Below are positions 51,878-60,429 of a stretch of DNA of 63,153 bases, piece after piece (the stretch's first letter is position 1; each line of letters starts with the position of its first letter). The stretch comes from a virus. Under the pieces are notes generated by a model. That model ran no database searches. It had not been told where the DNA came from and saw only the letters and a list, made by a program, of their open reading frames with translations. The translations under genes were made by a program, and so were the position numbers. The DNA is taken from the IMG/VR virus record IMGVR_UViG_3300042881_003513, positions 1-63,153 of that record; one strand, given 5' to 3'.

Positions 51878-52086
51878 GCGAGGCCGAGATCCACGCCGTC
51901 GCGAACCAGATCGCGACCGAAACGGCAACGAGGCTGTGCGCCGTGCTGCGGGACGGCGGCGCGCTGCCGCTTCTTGATTCTCAGGAGCCCGTAGTGCTCC
52001 TGTCACTGAAGCTGGCGGCGACGCAGGGCTTCGAGCAGGGATTCGCGGCGTGTGCCGCGATGACCGAGAGAACCCCAAAAGCATGA
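51874..52086 (+). CDS. Small hypothetical protein
   Basis: A 70-residue helical protein (MSEAEIHAVANQIATETATRL...) linked by ATGA to the methylase. No family was recognised. Confidence 0.5.
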   Translation: MSEAEIHAVANQIATETATRLCAVLRDGGALPLLDSQEPVVLLSLKLAATQGFEQGFAACAAMTERTPKA

Positions 52087-52127
52087 GTAACCACGCAATC
52101 CACCGCAGCCAGAAATCCGAAGCATGA
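52083..52127 (+). CDS. 14-residue leader-type peptide
   Basis: MSNHAIHRSQKSEA, stop. It overlaps the upstream stop and contains the start-context motif and the primase ATG at its end. Probably a coupling leader rather than a functional protein. Confidence 0.3.
   Translation: MSNHAIHRSQKSEA
52111..52127 (+). promoter_or_regulatory. Start-context motif AATCCGAACCATGA, copy 5
   Basis: AGAAATCCGAAGCATGA contains the ATG at 52124 of the primase-helicase, with one base different from the consensus. Confidence 0.55.
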
Positions 52128-54421
52128 ACCTCGACGAAATCAAAGAATCCCTGCGCGAGCGCGCGGCAGAACTCGCAACCTTCCTTTTTCCCACCGGCAA
52201 GATGGCCGGCAGAGAGTGGCAGATCGGCGACGTGAGCGGATCGCCGGGATCGTCGCTTTCGATCTGCACGAGCGGCTTGAAGGCTGGCGTGTGGAAGGAC
52301 TGGAGCACGGGGGAGACCGGCACCTTGCTCGACCTCTGGGCGATGCGGCACGGCTACCACGGCGGCGACGGATGGGTGGCGAAGGCGGGCGAAGAGTGCG
52401 CGTCGTGGCTCGGCGGGCAATTTGAGAAGCGCCAGAAAGACGGCACGACGGCACCCGCGGCAACCAATGGGAGCCATCCGGCACCCGCTCGCCCGCGCGT
52501 GGCAACACCCCCGCCGCGTCCGACGCCGAGGGTGAAGCCAGCGGCGCTCCCGGCGCTGCCAAGCTACGCCGACGAGTGGCAGAAGTGCGTGGAGGCGATG
52601 ACGAGCAAGGCGCTGGCGCAACTCTGCGAGCAACGCGGCTTTTCGCTGTCGTTCGGTGGCTGGCTCGTGGCGCAAGGGCTCATCGGCCTGCATGAGACTC
52701 GGCACGGACTGGCACTCGCGCTGCCGGTGCATGACGAGAGCGGCGCGGTGATCGCGGCGCACGTTCGCAACCGACAGAAGGACGCGGCGGGCAACCCGCT
52801 CGATCCGCCGCCTCCGAAATGGCAGTATCGCTATCACGGCGAGCAATCGCCTGGCACGCGGCCGCTCATCATCGGCGACATCGCCAAGGCATCGAAACTC
52901 TACACGTTCGAGAGCCAGTGGGACGCCTTCGCGGTGATCGACCGGCTCGGGCTGCACCGCGGCGAGGCTGAATGGCCGCCGATTGCGTTTTTCATCACGC
53001 GCGGTGCCAGCAACGCGGCGATCCTCGCCCGCTACATCACCGAGGGGCGCGCGCTCATCCTCTGGCCGCAGAACGACCAGCCGACCGAGGCGGGGAAGAT
53101 TCCGGCGGAGGAGTGGGTGAAAAGCATCGTGTCGCTCGCTGGAAGTGTGCCGTGCAGGCGCGTGGCGACGCCGAAAGAATACGAGGATCCAAACGACTGG
53201 CTGAACAAGGACCGAGAGGCTGGCGCGATCCAGCTTTTTGAGGCGATCTCCCAAGCTGTGCCAGCGCGCACGACGAAGCTGCCGCCGATGCGGGACATGG
53301 CTTTCGCCATCCGGCCCGAGAATCGTTCGCCGGTTCCGCCGGAGGTGATCAAGGGCATCCTCCACCGCGGATCGAAGATGGTGATCGGCGGGACGAGCAA
53401 GGGGCGGAAATCGTTTTCCCTGCTCGATCTCGCTGTTGCTGTGGCGACCGGCGGCAAGTGGTGGGGCTTCGATTGCAATCAGGGGCGCGTGCTCTACCTC
53501 AACTTCGAGATCCAGCAGCCGTTCCTCGAGGCGCGCGTGTTCGACATCACGCAGGCGAGGGAGACGACGGTGATGCCGGGATATTTCCAAAGCATCTCGC
53601 TCCGCGGTTCGATCGAGACGGTGGAAGACCTGGCAAAAGACCTGATCGCCTACATCCTCGATTTGGAGCCATTCGCCATGATCATCTTCGATCCGGTGTA
53701 CAAGCTCATGGCTGGCAAGGACGAGAACAAGGCGGGTGACGTGGGCACGATCATGGCGCACCTTGAGCGCGTGAGCGTGGAGACCGGCGCGGCGATCGTC
53801 TTCGGCGCGCATTACTCCAAGGGGAACCAGTCGGCGAAGGAGAGCATTGACCGCATCGGCGGCTCCGGCGTGTTCGCCCGCGATCCTGACGCGATCCTGA
53901 CGATGACCGGGCACGAAGTGGAGAACGCTTTCACCGTGGAGGCGACGCTTCGCAACTACAAGCCGATCGATCCTTTCGTCGTCGGCTGGCAGTATCCGCT
54001 TTTCTCGCGTGATGACTCGGGGCTGGATCCCGCGGCGCTGAAGATGCCGCCGGGGAAGAAGGGCGAGAAGGAGAAGGGCGGCGACCGGTGGGAGGGCGGG
54101 CGCAACCTTCGGAAGAACGACCGGCTTTTGCCCGCGCTCGAACTGCTGCGACTCTGCTACACCGAGGTTCCGCGTGCCGTGCGGATGTACGACGCGACGC
54201 GGAAGGCGGTGGCGACGATGTTCGACGGTCTCGGCAACCCGCTGAAGGAGGACACGGCGAAGAAGTATTTCTACAAGCTGAAGGACGACGGTTACATCGT
54301 GAAGGATTCCGGTTCATCCAACTGGATCACCACGAAGCTCGGCGACGATTACCTCGACGCGCGGGCCGCAAAAGATTCCGCAGAACCAACAACTGAACCA
54401 ACAACTGAACCAACAACATGA
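52124..54421 (+). CDS. Primase-helicase (RepA/DnaB-like ATPase)
   Basis: A 765-residue protein. Residues 1-110 are an alpha/beta domain. Residues 235-400 resemble a Toprim-like primase region (TFESQWDAFAVIDRLG, FFITRGASNAAILARYI). Residues 415-580 are a RecA/AAA ATPase with Walker A GGTSKGRKS (422-430) and Walker B IIFDP (Asp523). The C-terminal 100 residues resemble a winged helix, followed by three EPTT repeats. It would prime and unwind phage DNA. No separate polymerase was recognised, so host polymerase is presumably used. Confidence 0.78.
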   Translation: MNLDEIKESLRERAAELATFLFPTGKMAGREWQIGDVSGSPGSSLSICTSGLKAGVWKDWSTGETGTLLDLWAMRHGYHGGDGWVAKAGEECASWLGGQFEKRQKDGTTAPAATNGSHPAPARPRVATPPPRPTPRVKPAALPALPSYADEWQKCVEAMTSKALAQLCEQRGFSLSFGGWLVAQGLIGLHETRHGLALALPVHDESGAVIAAHVRNRQKDAAGNPLDPPPPKWQYRYHGEQSPGTRPLIIGDIAKASKLYTFESQWDAFAVIDRLGLHRGEAEWPPIAFFITRGASNAAILARYITEGRALILWPQNDQPTEAGKIPAEEWVKSIVSLAGSVPCRRVATPKEYEDPNDWLNKDREAGAIQLFEAISQAVPARTTKLPPMRDMAFAIRPENRSPVPPEVIKGILHRGSKMVIGGTSKGRKSFSLLDLAVAVATGGKWWGFDCNQGRVLYLNFEIQQPFLEARVFDITQARETTVMPGYFQSISLRGSIETVEDLAKDLIAYILDLEPFAMIIFDPVYKLMAGKDENKAGDVGTIMAHLERVSVETGAAIVFGAHYSKGNQSAKESIDRIGGSGVFARDPDAILTMTGHEVENAFTVEATLRNYKPIDPFVVGWQYPLFSRDDSGLDPAALKMPPGKKGEKEKGGDRWEGGRNLRKNDRLLPALELLRLCYTEVPRAVRMYDATRKAVATMFDGLGNPLKEDTAKKYFYKLKDDGYIVKDSGSSNWITTKLGDDYLDARAAKDSAEPTTEPTTEPTT

Positions 54422-55731
54422 CCACACCAAACAACACCCCGCTCCACATCGTCTCACTTGAGATCGAGAACGTAAAACGCCTGTCCGCCGTGCAGATCAC
54501 GCCGGACGGGTCCACCGTCGTCATCGGCGGCGACAATGCCCAAGGCAAAAGCTCCGTGCTCGACGCCATCACGCTCGCCCTCGAAGGTCTCGGCGGCGCC
54601 ACCGGAAAAAACACCACGCGGCCCGTCCACGGCGGCGCGGCGAAAGGCAGGGTGGTGCTCGACCTTGGCGAGATCATCGTCACGCGCACATTCACTCAGG
54701 CCGGAGGCGGCACGCTGACTGTCACCACGGCGGAGGGCGTGAAATTCTCCAGCCCGCAGGCGATGCTCGACACGATGCTCGGGAAGATCAGTTTCGACCC
54801 GCTCGCTTTCACTCGGCAGAAGCCGGCGGACCAGCTCACGACGCTGCGCGAGCTGTGCGGGATCTCCACGGCGCTGCTCGACTCAGCGCGCGCGGCGACG
54901 TTTGAGGAGCGCACGGGAGTCAATCGCGCGGTGAAGGACAAGGAGGCGCTGATCGCCGGGATGCCGCACCATGACGACGCACCCGCGGAGCCGGTGAGCG
55001 CGGCGGCAATCACCGAGGAATTGAAGGCGGCGAACGCAGCGAACGCAGGGCGCAGTGCTTTCATTGCGGCCGGCAAGGAAAAAGCGAGCGAGCACGTCGC
55101 GCAGACCGAGCGGATCGCGAAGCAGAAGGCGGAGATCGCCCGGATGGAGGCCGCGCTCAACGCGGAAAAAACGCGGCTCGCCGACATGGAACGGGGCGAA
55201 AAGCTGCTCGCAAGCGATCTGAGCGAGATGCGGATCAAGGCCGCGGAGATGCAGGAGACCGACACGGCGGCGCTGACCGCGAAGCTGGACCAGGTGGGCG
55301 CGCTGAATCAAAAGCTGCGCGAGAACCAGCAGGCAGAGGAGGCGAACGCGGCGTTGACCGCGCTGCGAGACAAGGCCGAGGCACTGACGGCGAAGCTGGC
55401 GGAAATTGACGCGAAGAAGCGGGCGAAGCTCGATGGCGCGACGTATCCAGTGCAGGGGCTGGCGCTCGGTGACGACGGGATCCTGTTCAACGGGCTTCCG
55501 TTCTCGCAGGCTTCGAGCGCGGAGCAACTGCGCGTGTCCGTGGGCATCGGGCTGGCGAGCAATCCCCGGCTGCGCGTGCTGCTTGTGCGCGATGGCAGTC
55601 TCCTCGACCCTGCCAGCCTCGCCATGATGCGCGAAATGGCGGAGAGCGCGGAGGCTCAGGTGTGGATCGAGCGCGTTTCAAAGGGCGACGAATGCACGGT
55701 GATCATCCAGGACGGGAGGATCGAGCCGTGA
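54418..55731 (+). CDS. SMC/RecF-like ATPase
   Basis: A 437-residue protein. Walker A GGDNAQGKSS (37-46), a long coiled coil (about 210-330) and a C-terminal ABC-like block (QASSAEQLRVSVGIGLASNPRLRVLLVRDGSLLD) give the SbcC/RecF layout. It probably acts in recombination or repair with the nuclease genes. It overlaps the primase-helicase by ATGA. Confidence 0.8.
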   Translation: MTTPNNTPLHIVSLEIENVKRLSAVQITPDGSTVVIGGDNAQGKSSVLDAITLALEGLGGATGKNTTRPVHGGAAKGRVVLDLGEIIVTRTFTQAGGGTLTVTTAEGVKFSSPQAMLDTMLGKISFDPLAFTRQKPADQLTTLRELCGISTALLDSARAATFEERTGVNRAVKDKEALIAGMPHHDDAPAEPVSAAAITEELKAANAANAGRSAFIAAGKEKASEHVAQTERIAKQKAEIARMEAALNAEKTRLADMERGEKLLASDLSEMRIKAAEMQETDTAALTAKLDQVGALNQKLRENQQAEEANAALTALRDKAEALTAKLAEIDAKKRAKLDGATYPVQGLALGDDGILFNGLPFSQASSAEQLRVSVGIGLASNPRLRVLLVRDGSLLDPASLAMMREMAESAEAQVWIERVSKGDECTVIIQDGRIEP

Positions 55732-55970
55732 TCACCTTCAAAAACGCGACCGACAAGCACATCACCGCGGTAACCGGCACCGATTGGAGGGGCGGCTACA
55801 TCGTGCTCGACGCGCTGCCAAGCTGCTTTGCTGGCAGCGACAAGATCACGCTCGACGACGCGCGCGAGCTGGCGCGGATCATCCGGCGGCGTGGCTTCAC
55901 CGTGGAGGAGGATGCGGGCAAAGGCGTGGACTTCTCGATAGACTTCACCTTCTCGGAGGCGAAACCGTGA
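55728..55970 (+). CDS. Small hypothetical protein
   Basis: An 80-residue protein from GTG at 55728 in a GTGA overlap (ITFKNATDKHITAVTG...). It has a helical central part (DDARELARIIRRRGF) and an acidic end. No family was recognised. Confidence 0.55.
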   Translation: MITFKNATDKHITAVTGTDWRGGYIVLDALPSCFAGSDKITLDDARELARIIRRRGFTVEEDAGKGVDFSIDFTFSEAKP

Positions 55971-56221
55971 TCGCGCACCCGCGCACATCGGAATTGCTCG
56001 AGCGGATCCGCCGGCGGGATGGGCAGGTGGGCGTCGCACTCGGCAACGCACCCGAGGAGTGGGTGAAGCTGGCGCGCGAGTTGGAGGCCGAGCTGGACGA
56101 GGCGCGGCGCAGGCTGGCGATCTACGCTGCCGAGCGTGAGCATAACGCAATGAAGGCGCTGGAATACAAGGCCGAGCTGGATCATTACGTGAAGATGGGC
56201 CTGATCGTCCGGCGGGAGTGA
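55967..56221 (+). CDS. Small coiled-coil protein
   Basis: An 84-residue protein from GTG at 55967 (IAHPRTSELLERIRRRDG...). The centre is a strong coiled coil (LARELEAELDEARRRLAIYAAE). It is the last plus-strand gene before a bidirectional terminator. Confidence 0.55.
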   Translation: MIAHPRTSELLERIRRRDGQVGVALGNAPEEWVKLARELEAELDEARRRLAIYAAEREHNAMKALEYKAELDHYVKMGLIVRRE

Positions 56222-56225
56222 TCAC

Positions 56226-56264
56226 GAAAAAGCCCGCGCCCTCATGACGAGGAGCGCGGGCTTT
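56226..56264. terminator. Bidirectional terminator between converging operons
   Basis: AAAGCCCGCG (56229-56238) pairs perfectly with CGCGGGCTTT (56255-56264). A-run and T-run on opposite sides let it work for both strands, separating the plus and minus operons. Confidence 0.85.
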
Positions 56265-56283
56265 GGACGGGCGCGGTTCAGTG

Positions 56284-56472
56284 CTACGGGCTGATCCGAT
56301 CGGCGAGCGCGCGGGCTTGTTCCGCGCGGATGCGGTCTATTTCCCGGCGGCGGCGGTTATTCTGGCGCACGAAGGCCCCGCGGCGTCCGAGTTCCCGGCG
56401 CGCTTCGGCGAAGGTGATGCCGCGCGCGGATGCCGTGGCGAGGGTGAGGGTGTTTAGGTCGTGGCTTTTCAT
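56284..56472 (-). CDS. Duplicated small basic protein, copy A
   Basis: A 62-residue protein, 87 percent identical to the one at 59300-59488. The conserved end (RRGAFVRQNNRRRREIDRIR...) is Arg-rich and helical. Possible DNA or RNA binding. The promoter would lie upstream in the minus operon. Confidence 0.6.
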   Translation of the reverse strand: MKSHDLNTLTLATASARGITFAEARRELGRRGAFVRQNNRRRREIDRIRAEQARALADRISP

Positions 56473-56711
56473 TTGGTGGCGAGGTGCAGGTCGCTGATTG
56501 CGTTCCTGACTTTGGCGAGGTCGGTGAGGATGCCGAGGAGCGCGTTATGCGCGAGGTATTCGGCGACGGTGCCATTTCCATCTATGGTGAGGGCGGCGCG
56601 GAGTATCGCGAGTTCTTCAGAGAGGGCTCTTACGGCGTGTCGCGACCTCTTGATTCGGAGGATCGCGTGTTCGGTGATCGCGGGTTTCAGTTTCGGTGCT
56701 GGCTTTTTCAT
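56469..56711 (-). CDS. Hypothetical protein
   Basis: An 80-residue helical basic protein (MKKPAPKLKPAITEHAILRI...). No family was recognised. ATGA-type overlaps with both neighbours indicate coupled translation; the start context is CACCAAATGAAAA. Confidence 0.55.
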   Translation of the reverse strand: MKKPAPKLKPAITEHAILRIKRSRHAVRALSEELAILRAALTIDGNGTVAEYLAHNALLGILTDLAKVRNAISDLHLATK

Positions 56712-56854
56712 TTGGTGGTGGTGTTGGGTTCGGTTTGGGTGAGTGCTTCGAGAAATCCAAGGATCGTCTCGGTCGGAGAGATCCCCGGCTGTTGGAGCAT
56801 TTCCGCGAGCTGCGCGGCTTTCTGCCAGAGGTCGGTGTCGTGGGGCTTGTTCAT
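56708..56854 (-). CDS. Small hypothetical protein
   Basis: A 48-residue helical protein (MNKPHDTDLWQKAAQLAEML...). It overlaps the next gene by ATGA. No family was recognised. Confidence 0.45.
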   Translation of the reverse strand: MNKPHDTDLWQKAAQLAEMLQQPGISPTETILGFLEALTQTEPNTTTK

Positions 56855-56867
56855 GGTTCGGAGTGGG

Positions 56868-57665
56868 TTAGGCGATGAGCGCGCGAAACTCGCGCACGGT
56901 GACGGGCCGGGAATAGACGAAAAACTCCCCGTGCAGTTCGCGGTGCGCTTGATAGCGTGCTTCCCCGGTGCCTGCGTTGTGATCCATCGGCTCGCCGACG
57001 AGGAAAGCGCCGCGCTGTTGGATGCGCGGCGGGAGCACTTCCAGCATTTCCCAATGCCGATCCTTTGTGCATTCCTGCCACTCGCCCGGGGTGTTCTGTT
57101 TGGCGGCTTTTGCTGCAATCCATTCGTCCATGAAGACGATCTGCGCGCCGGGGTATCGGATCTGAACCTGTGCGAGATTTTCCCCGCTCCAATGGCCGAG
57201 GCGCGTGACCGGGTCGGCGGTGTCAATGATGCTGCTTTCCCCTGGGACCGCAAAAGCGATCTCGCGCTTCGTGGACTGGCATAGCGCGCCTTCCGTTTCG
57301 TGGACCGCTGCGCTTCCGTCGTTCACGACTTCCAGCGCGGTAAATGAGCAGCGCAGATTTTCGTTCACCCACGCGAGCAGGCCCGCGGCGGTGTAGTTGA
57401 AGGGCTTTCCCTCTAGCCTTTTCCATTCAGATGACTCGTTACAGTCGGCGGCGTAGCAGTGCAAGACGTAGCCTGTGAAATCGAACGGGCGCGCGGTGTA
57501 TTTCGTCCGCTCGCAGCCGTGTATCTCAAGGTAGATCATCACGCCGTCGTCATTCGCAAGGCGCGTGCGGATCCTGCAATTTCCAACGTCTGAGGATGGT
57601 GCTTTTTCCCAGCCTGCGCCCTCAAAGATGAGTGCGGATGTTTCGTTTTTTGTCGCGGTTTTCAT
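56868..57665 (-). CDS. DUF1419-containing protein
   Basis: A 265-residue protein. The end (GAFLVGEPMDHNAGTGEARYQAHRELHGEFFVYSRPVTVREFRAL) resembles the DUF1419 domain seen in phages and plasmids. The first half is beta-rich with Cys/His (ADCNESSEWKRLEGKP). Function unknown. The start at 57665 is used; the upstream in-frame extension is Arg/Ser-rich and looks non-coding. Confidence 0.6.
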   Translation of the reverse strand: MKTATKNETSALIFEGAGWEKAPSSDVGNCRIRTRLANDDGVMIYLEIHGCERTKYTARPFDFTGYVLHCYAADCNESSEWKRLEGKPFNYTAAGLLAWVNENLRCSFTALEVVNDGSAAVHETEGALCQSTKREIAFAVPGESSIIDTADPVTRLGHWSGENLAQVQIRYPGAQIVFMDEWIAAKAAKQNTPGEWQECTKDRHWEMLEVLPPRIQQRGAFLVGEPMDHNAGTGEARYQAHRELHGEFFVYSRPVTVREFRALIA

Positions 57666-57744
57666 GGGTCGGTTTTGTGTGTGGTTTGTGATGGACTCGT
57701 CAGCGCGGGGCATTACCCGCGGACGCCTTTCGGCGTTTCGTCCT
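57666..57744 (-). promoter_or_regulatory. Short intergenic gap
   Basis: Seventy-nine bases with no gene. An A/C-rich leader (minus strand CACACACAAAACCGACCCATG) precedes the 57665 start. A CGGACGAAACGCC-type stretch shows weak pairing. No terminator is clear. Confidence 0.3.
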
Positions 57745-58509
57745 TTAGGAGAGGCGGAGCGATGAGCCGAGGGCACCGCGGGCACCGATGCTGATCTGTC
57801 CGCCGGCGATGCGACCCTGCGCGCGGGCGTTGCTATCAAAGCGCGAGCCGGAGCGCGAGCGCGAGCGGAGGCGGAGAACCTTCTTCCCGTAGTCCTCGAC
57901 CTCCTGCGTCTGCTTTTCAATCGTCGCGAGGCTCTTTTCGACGAGCGCAAGCGCCAGCGTGTTTCCGGCGGCGGTGCTGGCCGCGGCTGCTTCGACCTTC
58001 ACCGATGCGACCGTTTCGCGGGCCGCTGCGGAGAGGCGGGCGGTCACGGTTTCCACGGCACCGAGACGGAAGTTGTTCCAGTAGGTTCGACCGCAGCCCG
58101 CGCATCCTTTCGCGGCGAGGCGATCAATCTCCTTCGTGAGCCATGCGTAGAGGTAGCGCACGGCGTTCATGTCGCTCGGGCGACCGATCAGGCAGTAACC
58201 GTCAGGCCCCGCGTAGAGTTTGCATTGGTTCAACTTGGCGATCACCATTCCGAGTTGGCCCTTCCAGCGGGCGGAGCCGTCGCGATCGAGCGGATCTTGC
58301 GGGCAGTGGATCACGTTCTCGGCGGGCTCGCTTCCGTCCAGCGCGATGTCGGCGCCGCTCAACTTAAAGCGGTCCATGATGTCTTGAGCCTTGGCAGCGG
58401 CGAGCGCGGCCTCGTGCGGATTGGCGGACTGGGCGAGGCGGAGCAACTTCGCCGCTTTCGCGAGTGCTTCGTTGTGGGTCATAGGGGCGGATGATTCAGT
58501 AGTGGTCAT
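57745..58509 (-). CDS. DUF2786/DUF7168-like protein
   Basis: A 254-residue protein. The N-terminus (EALAKAAKLLRLAQSANPHEAALAAAKAQDIMDRFKLSGADI) is the DUF2786 pattern, common in phages and plasmids. CAGCGRTYW near residue 141 is a cysteine pair. The C-terminus is Ser/Arg/Gly-rich. Function unknown. Confidence 0.7.
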   Translation of the reverse strand: MTTTESSAPMTHNEALAKAAKLLRLAQSANPHEAALAAAKAQDIMDRFKLSGADIALDGSEPAENVIHCPQDPLDRDGSARWKGQLGMVIAKLNQCKLYAGPDGYCLIGRPSDMNAVRYLYAWLTKEIDRLAAKGCAGCGRTYWNNFRLGAVETVTARLSAAARETVASVKVEAAAASTAAGNTLALALVEKSLATIEKQTQEVEDYGKKVLRLRSRSRSGSRFDSNARAQGRIAGGQISIGARGALGSSLRLS

Positions 58510-58593
58510 GTTTTTGGTTTGTGTGTGGTTTCGGTTCGGCGGACTGCCTCCCCGCTTGCGCGCCCCACCGAGGCGAGGCGCGCAGCGGAGAGG

Positions 58594-58872
58594 CTAGCGG
58601 CAGAGTTCCGCGATCTGCGCGCGGCAGTCGGCGATTGCGCGATGGAGATTCGGGCGGTGCAGCGATTCCCCGCCGGTTGCGCGGGGCATCATCATATCCA
58701 GATATTCCCGGCCCTTTGACGATTCGAGGATCGAGAGAGTTTCGCTCAGTTGCTTCGCGCGGAGAGCGCGCGCTTCCGGCCCAGTGATCCACTTTTGTGC
58801 GGCGTAGTCGTAGGCGCTGCACTCGACCGGATCGAGCGGGCGAGGAATGCGGGCTTGCGTGGCGGCGCTCAC
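58594..58872 (-). CDS. Hypothetical protein
   Basis: A 92-residue protein from GTG in a GTGA overlap with its upstream gene. Predicted helices (EARALRAKQLSETLSILESSKGREYLDMMM) dominate. No family was recognised. Confidence 0.55.
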   Translation of the reverse strand: MSAATQARIPRPLDPVECSAYDYAAQKWITGPEARALRAKQLSETLSILESSKGREYLDMMMPRATGGESLHRPNLHRAIADCRAQIAELCR

Positions 58873-59264
58873 TTGGCACCTCCTGTCGCGATGGCGATGG
58901 CGGCGCGGGCGTTGATCGCCGCGTCGTCCAGTTCGATCAGTGCTGCGGTGGTGATGGCGCGGCAATGGGAATCAACGGCGTTCGCCAGTCGCTCCAACGC
59001 GGAGAGCAGGCAAGGACTCGCGGCGATGAGGCGGGCGTTGGCCGGCTCGCCGTCGCGCATTTCACAAATTAGCGATCCGGTTTCGCAGCGCCAGTCTTCC
59101 GGTGTCGCTCCAAATTCAATCTGTGTCTCAGCGGTGGCGATCCATCGCTGATCGTGGAGCGGATGCCTTCCGCCATGTACCGGACAGGGCATGACTTTCC
59201 ACGGTCCGGGCGTGTGCGCCGTCTGCGTGTCAACGGGGGCGTTGGTGGTGGTGATGTTTTTCAT
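58869..59264 (-). CDS. Phage HTPGPW-type hypothetical protein
   Basis: A 131-residue protein. HTPGPWKV at 17-24 and ANARLIAASPCLLSALERL near 75-95 match an abundant phage family with unknown function. The start MKNIT lies behind CCCGACAAAACCATGAAA, a leader shared with the gene at 59488. Confidence 0.65.
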   Translation of the reverse strand: MKNITTTNAPVDTQTAHTPGPWKVMPCPVHGGRHPLHDQRWIATAETQIEFGATPEDWRCETGSLICEMRDGEPANARLIAASPCLLSALERLANAVDSHCRAITTAALIELDDAAINARAAIAIATGGAK

Positions 59265-59299
59265 GGTTTTGTCGGGTTTTGTTGGGTTGCTGTGTCGTG

Positions 59300-59488
59300 C
59301 TAGGGGCTGATCCTGTCCGCCGTTGCGCGGGCTTGCTCGGCGCGGATTCTGTCAATCTCCCGGCGGCGGCGGTTATTCTGGCGCACGAATGCGCCTCGGC
59401 GTGACAGTTCGCGGCGGGCTTCGGCAAACGTGATGTTGCTGGCGTTCGCGATGGATAGTGTAAGGGAGTTCAGATCGTGGGATTTCAT
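59300..59488 (-). CDS. Duplicated small basic protein, copy B
   Basis: A 62-residue protein (MKSHDLNSLTLSIANASNIT...). Its paralogue is at 56284-56472; differences cluster in residues 8-19. The leader is CCCGACAAAACCATGAAA. Confidence 0.6.
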   Translation of the reverse strand: MKSHDLNSLTLSIANASNITFAEARRELSRRGAFVRQNNRRRREIDRIRAEQARATADRISP

Positions 59489-59579
59489 GGTTTTGTCGGG
59501 TTGTTGGTTCAGCGGTGCCGGGAATGGCCCCGCACGTCCGCCCCCTGCGCGCGGCAAGGGGCGGGTTGTGCGGGGTCTT

Positions 59580-59774
59580 TTAGAGCGTGGCGCGTTCTGC
59601 TACGCGGTCGGTGATTTCGCAATTTGAGCGCGCGGCCTCGATGAAGTCGCACCACGTCACTCGGACATCGGTGGGATAGTCGTTCTGCGTTTTGCGCGAG
59701 CGTTTGAGTGACACGAATTGAGGGAACGCCCGCCAGAAGGCAGCGCGGAGTTGTGTGAGGTTCATGGTTTTCAT
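59580..59774 (-). CDS. Small hypothetical protein
   Basis: A 64-residue basic protein (MKTMNLTQLRAAFWRAFPQF...). Aromatic-rich, possibly nucleic-acid binding. No family was recognised. The methionine at 59765 is a second possible start. Confidence 0.5.
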   Translation of the reverse strand: MKTMNLTQLRAAFWRAFPQFVSLKRSRKTQNDYPTDVRVTWCDFIEAARSNCEITDRVAERATL

Positions 59775-59792
59775 GGGTTGGAGTGGTGAAGG

Positions 59793-60143
59793 TTAACCGA
59801 CGGTCAACTCTGCTTTGATTCGGCGCAGAGCAGTCGCGATGTGAGAATCGTTAAGGCCAGCGTTGTAAAGATGGCAGTAGTCGCGTCCGGTGAATGGCAG
59901 CACGCGCTTCCATGCGCCGCCCGCAAAGCCTGGGTGTGCGTCGTCATAGGCGCGATTGCGATCAACGACCGTGTGCAGGCCGTGCATCGTGAGCAGGCCA
60001 GTCTTTCCGCCATCCGCAGCGGCGATATTGACGCCAAGCGCCTTCGCGGCAGTGGCGATGTCGGTTTTCAGTTGCGCGAAGTCGGCGGGTGTAATTTTCA
60101 TCGTGTGGAGCGGTTTCTCGATGTGTGGTGTGATGTTTTTCAT
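59793..60143 (-). CDS. Hypothetical protein
   Basis: A 116-residue protein starting MKNITPHIEKP; the first four residues match MKNIT of the 58869 gene. The middle (FAQLKTDIATAAKALGVNIAAADGG) is helical. No family was recognised. Confidence 0.55.
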   Translation of the reverse strand: MKNITPHIEKPLHTMKITPADFAQLKTDIATAAKALGVNIAAADGGKTGLLTMHGLHTVVDRNRAYDDAHPGFAGGAWKRVLPFTGRDYCHLYNAGLNDSHIATALRRIKAELTVG

Positions 60144-60165
60144 GGATTGGGTTTGGTTGAGAGGG

Positions 60166-60330
60166 TTAGCGGGCGCCGCACTTGCAGCAGTGGGATTCAC
60201 CGCGGAGAACGGTGTGCAGGCCGTGAGTGGCCGCGACGCATTCGCCGACGGACTGAGCGAGGGCGACCGATGCGCTGCGATCGATGCGGCTGATCAGGAT
60301 GGTCGGGCGGGGCTTTTGCGTGGTGTTCAT
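60166..60330 (-). CDS. Small cysteine-tailed protein
   Basis: A 54-residue protein (MNTTQKPRPTILISRIDRSA...) ending CCKCGAR. It is the first gene of the minus operon. The start lies seven bases after a CATACT box, so the mRNA could be leaderless. Confidence 0.5.
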   Translation of the reverse strand: MNTTQKPRPTILISRIDRSASVALAQSVGECVAATHGLHTVLRGESHCCKCGAR

Positions 60331-60429
60331 GGATGGGAGTATGCAACAAAGTGAAAACCGCGCAAGGATTATTTTCGCAAAGTGCAATTTTACCTATGAA
60401 AAAAAGATTCACGAAAAACGAAACGAGCA
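60331..60429. promoter_or_regulatory. Divergent control region
   Basis: AT-rich spacer between the minus operon and the XRE-type regulator. On the minus strand TTGCGC, 16 bases and CATACT precede the 60330 start. AAAGTGAAA and AAAGTGCAA words 34 bases apart may be operator halves. An ATG at 60396 is in frame with the regulator and could extend it by 23 residues. Confidence 0.5.

Noticed and set aside
51530-53914. 794-residue minus-strand frame opposite the methylase and primase genes
   Set aside because: It is the antisense shadow of GC-rich genes: His/Arg/Leu-rich, no domain. The same applies to 985-1977, 3841-5070, 9439-11211, 18328-19944 and 33657-35468 (-).
54381-54418. 12-base tandem repeat at the primase-helicase end
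   Set aside because: It is in frame (EPTT three times) and short; it is probably replication slippage without separate function.
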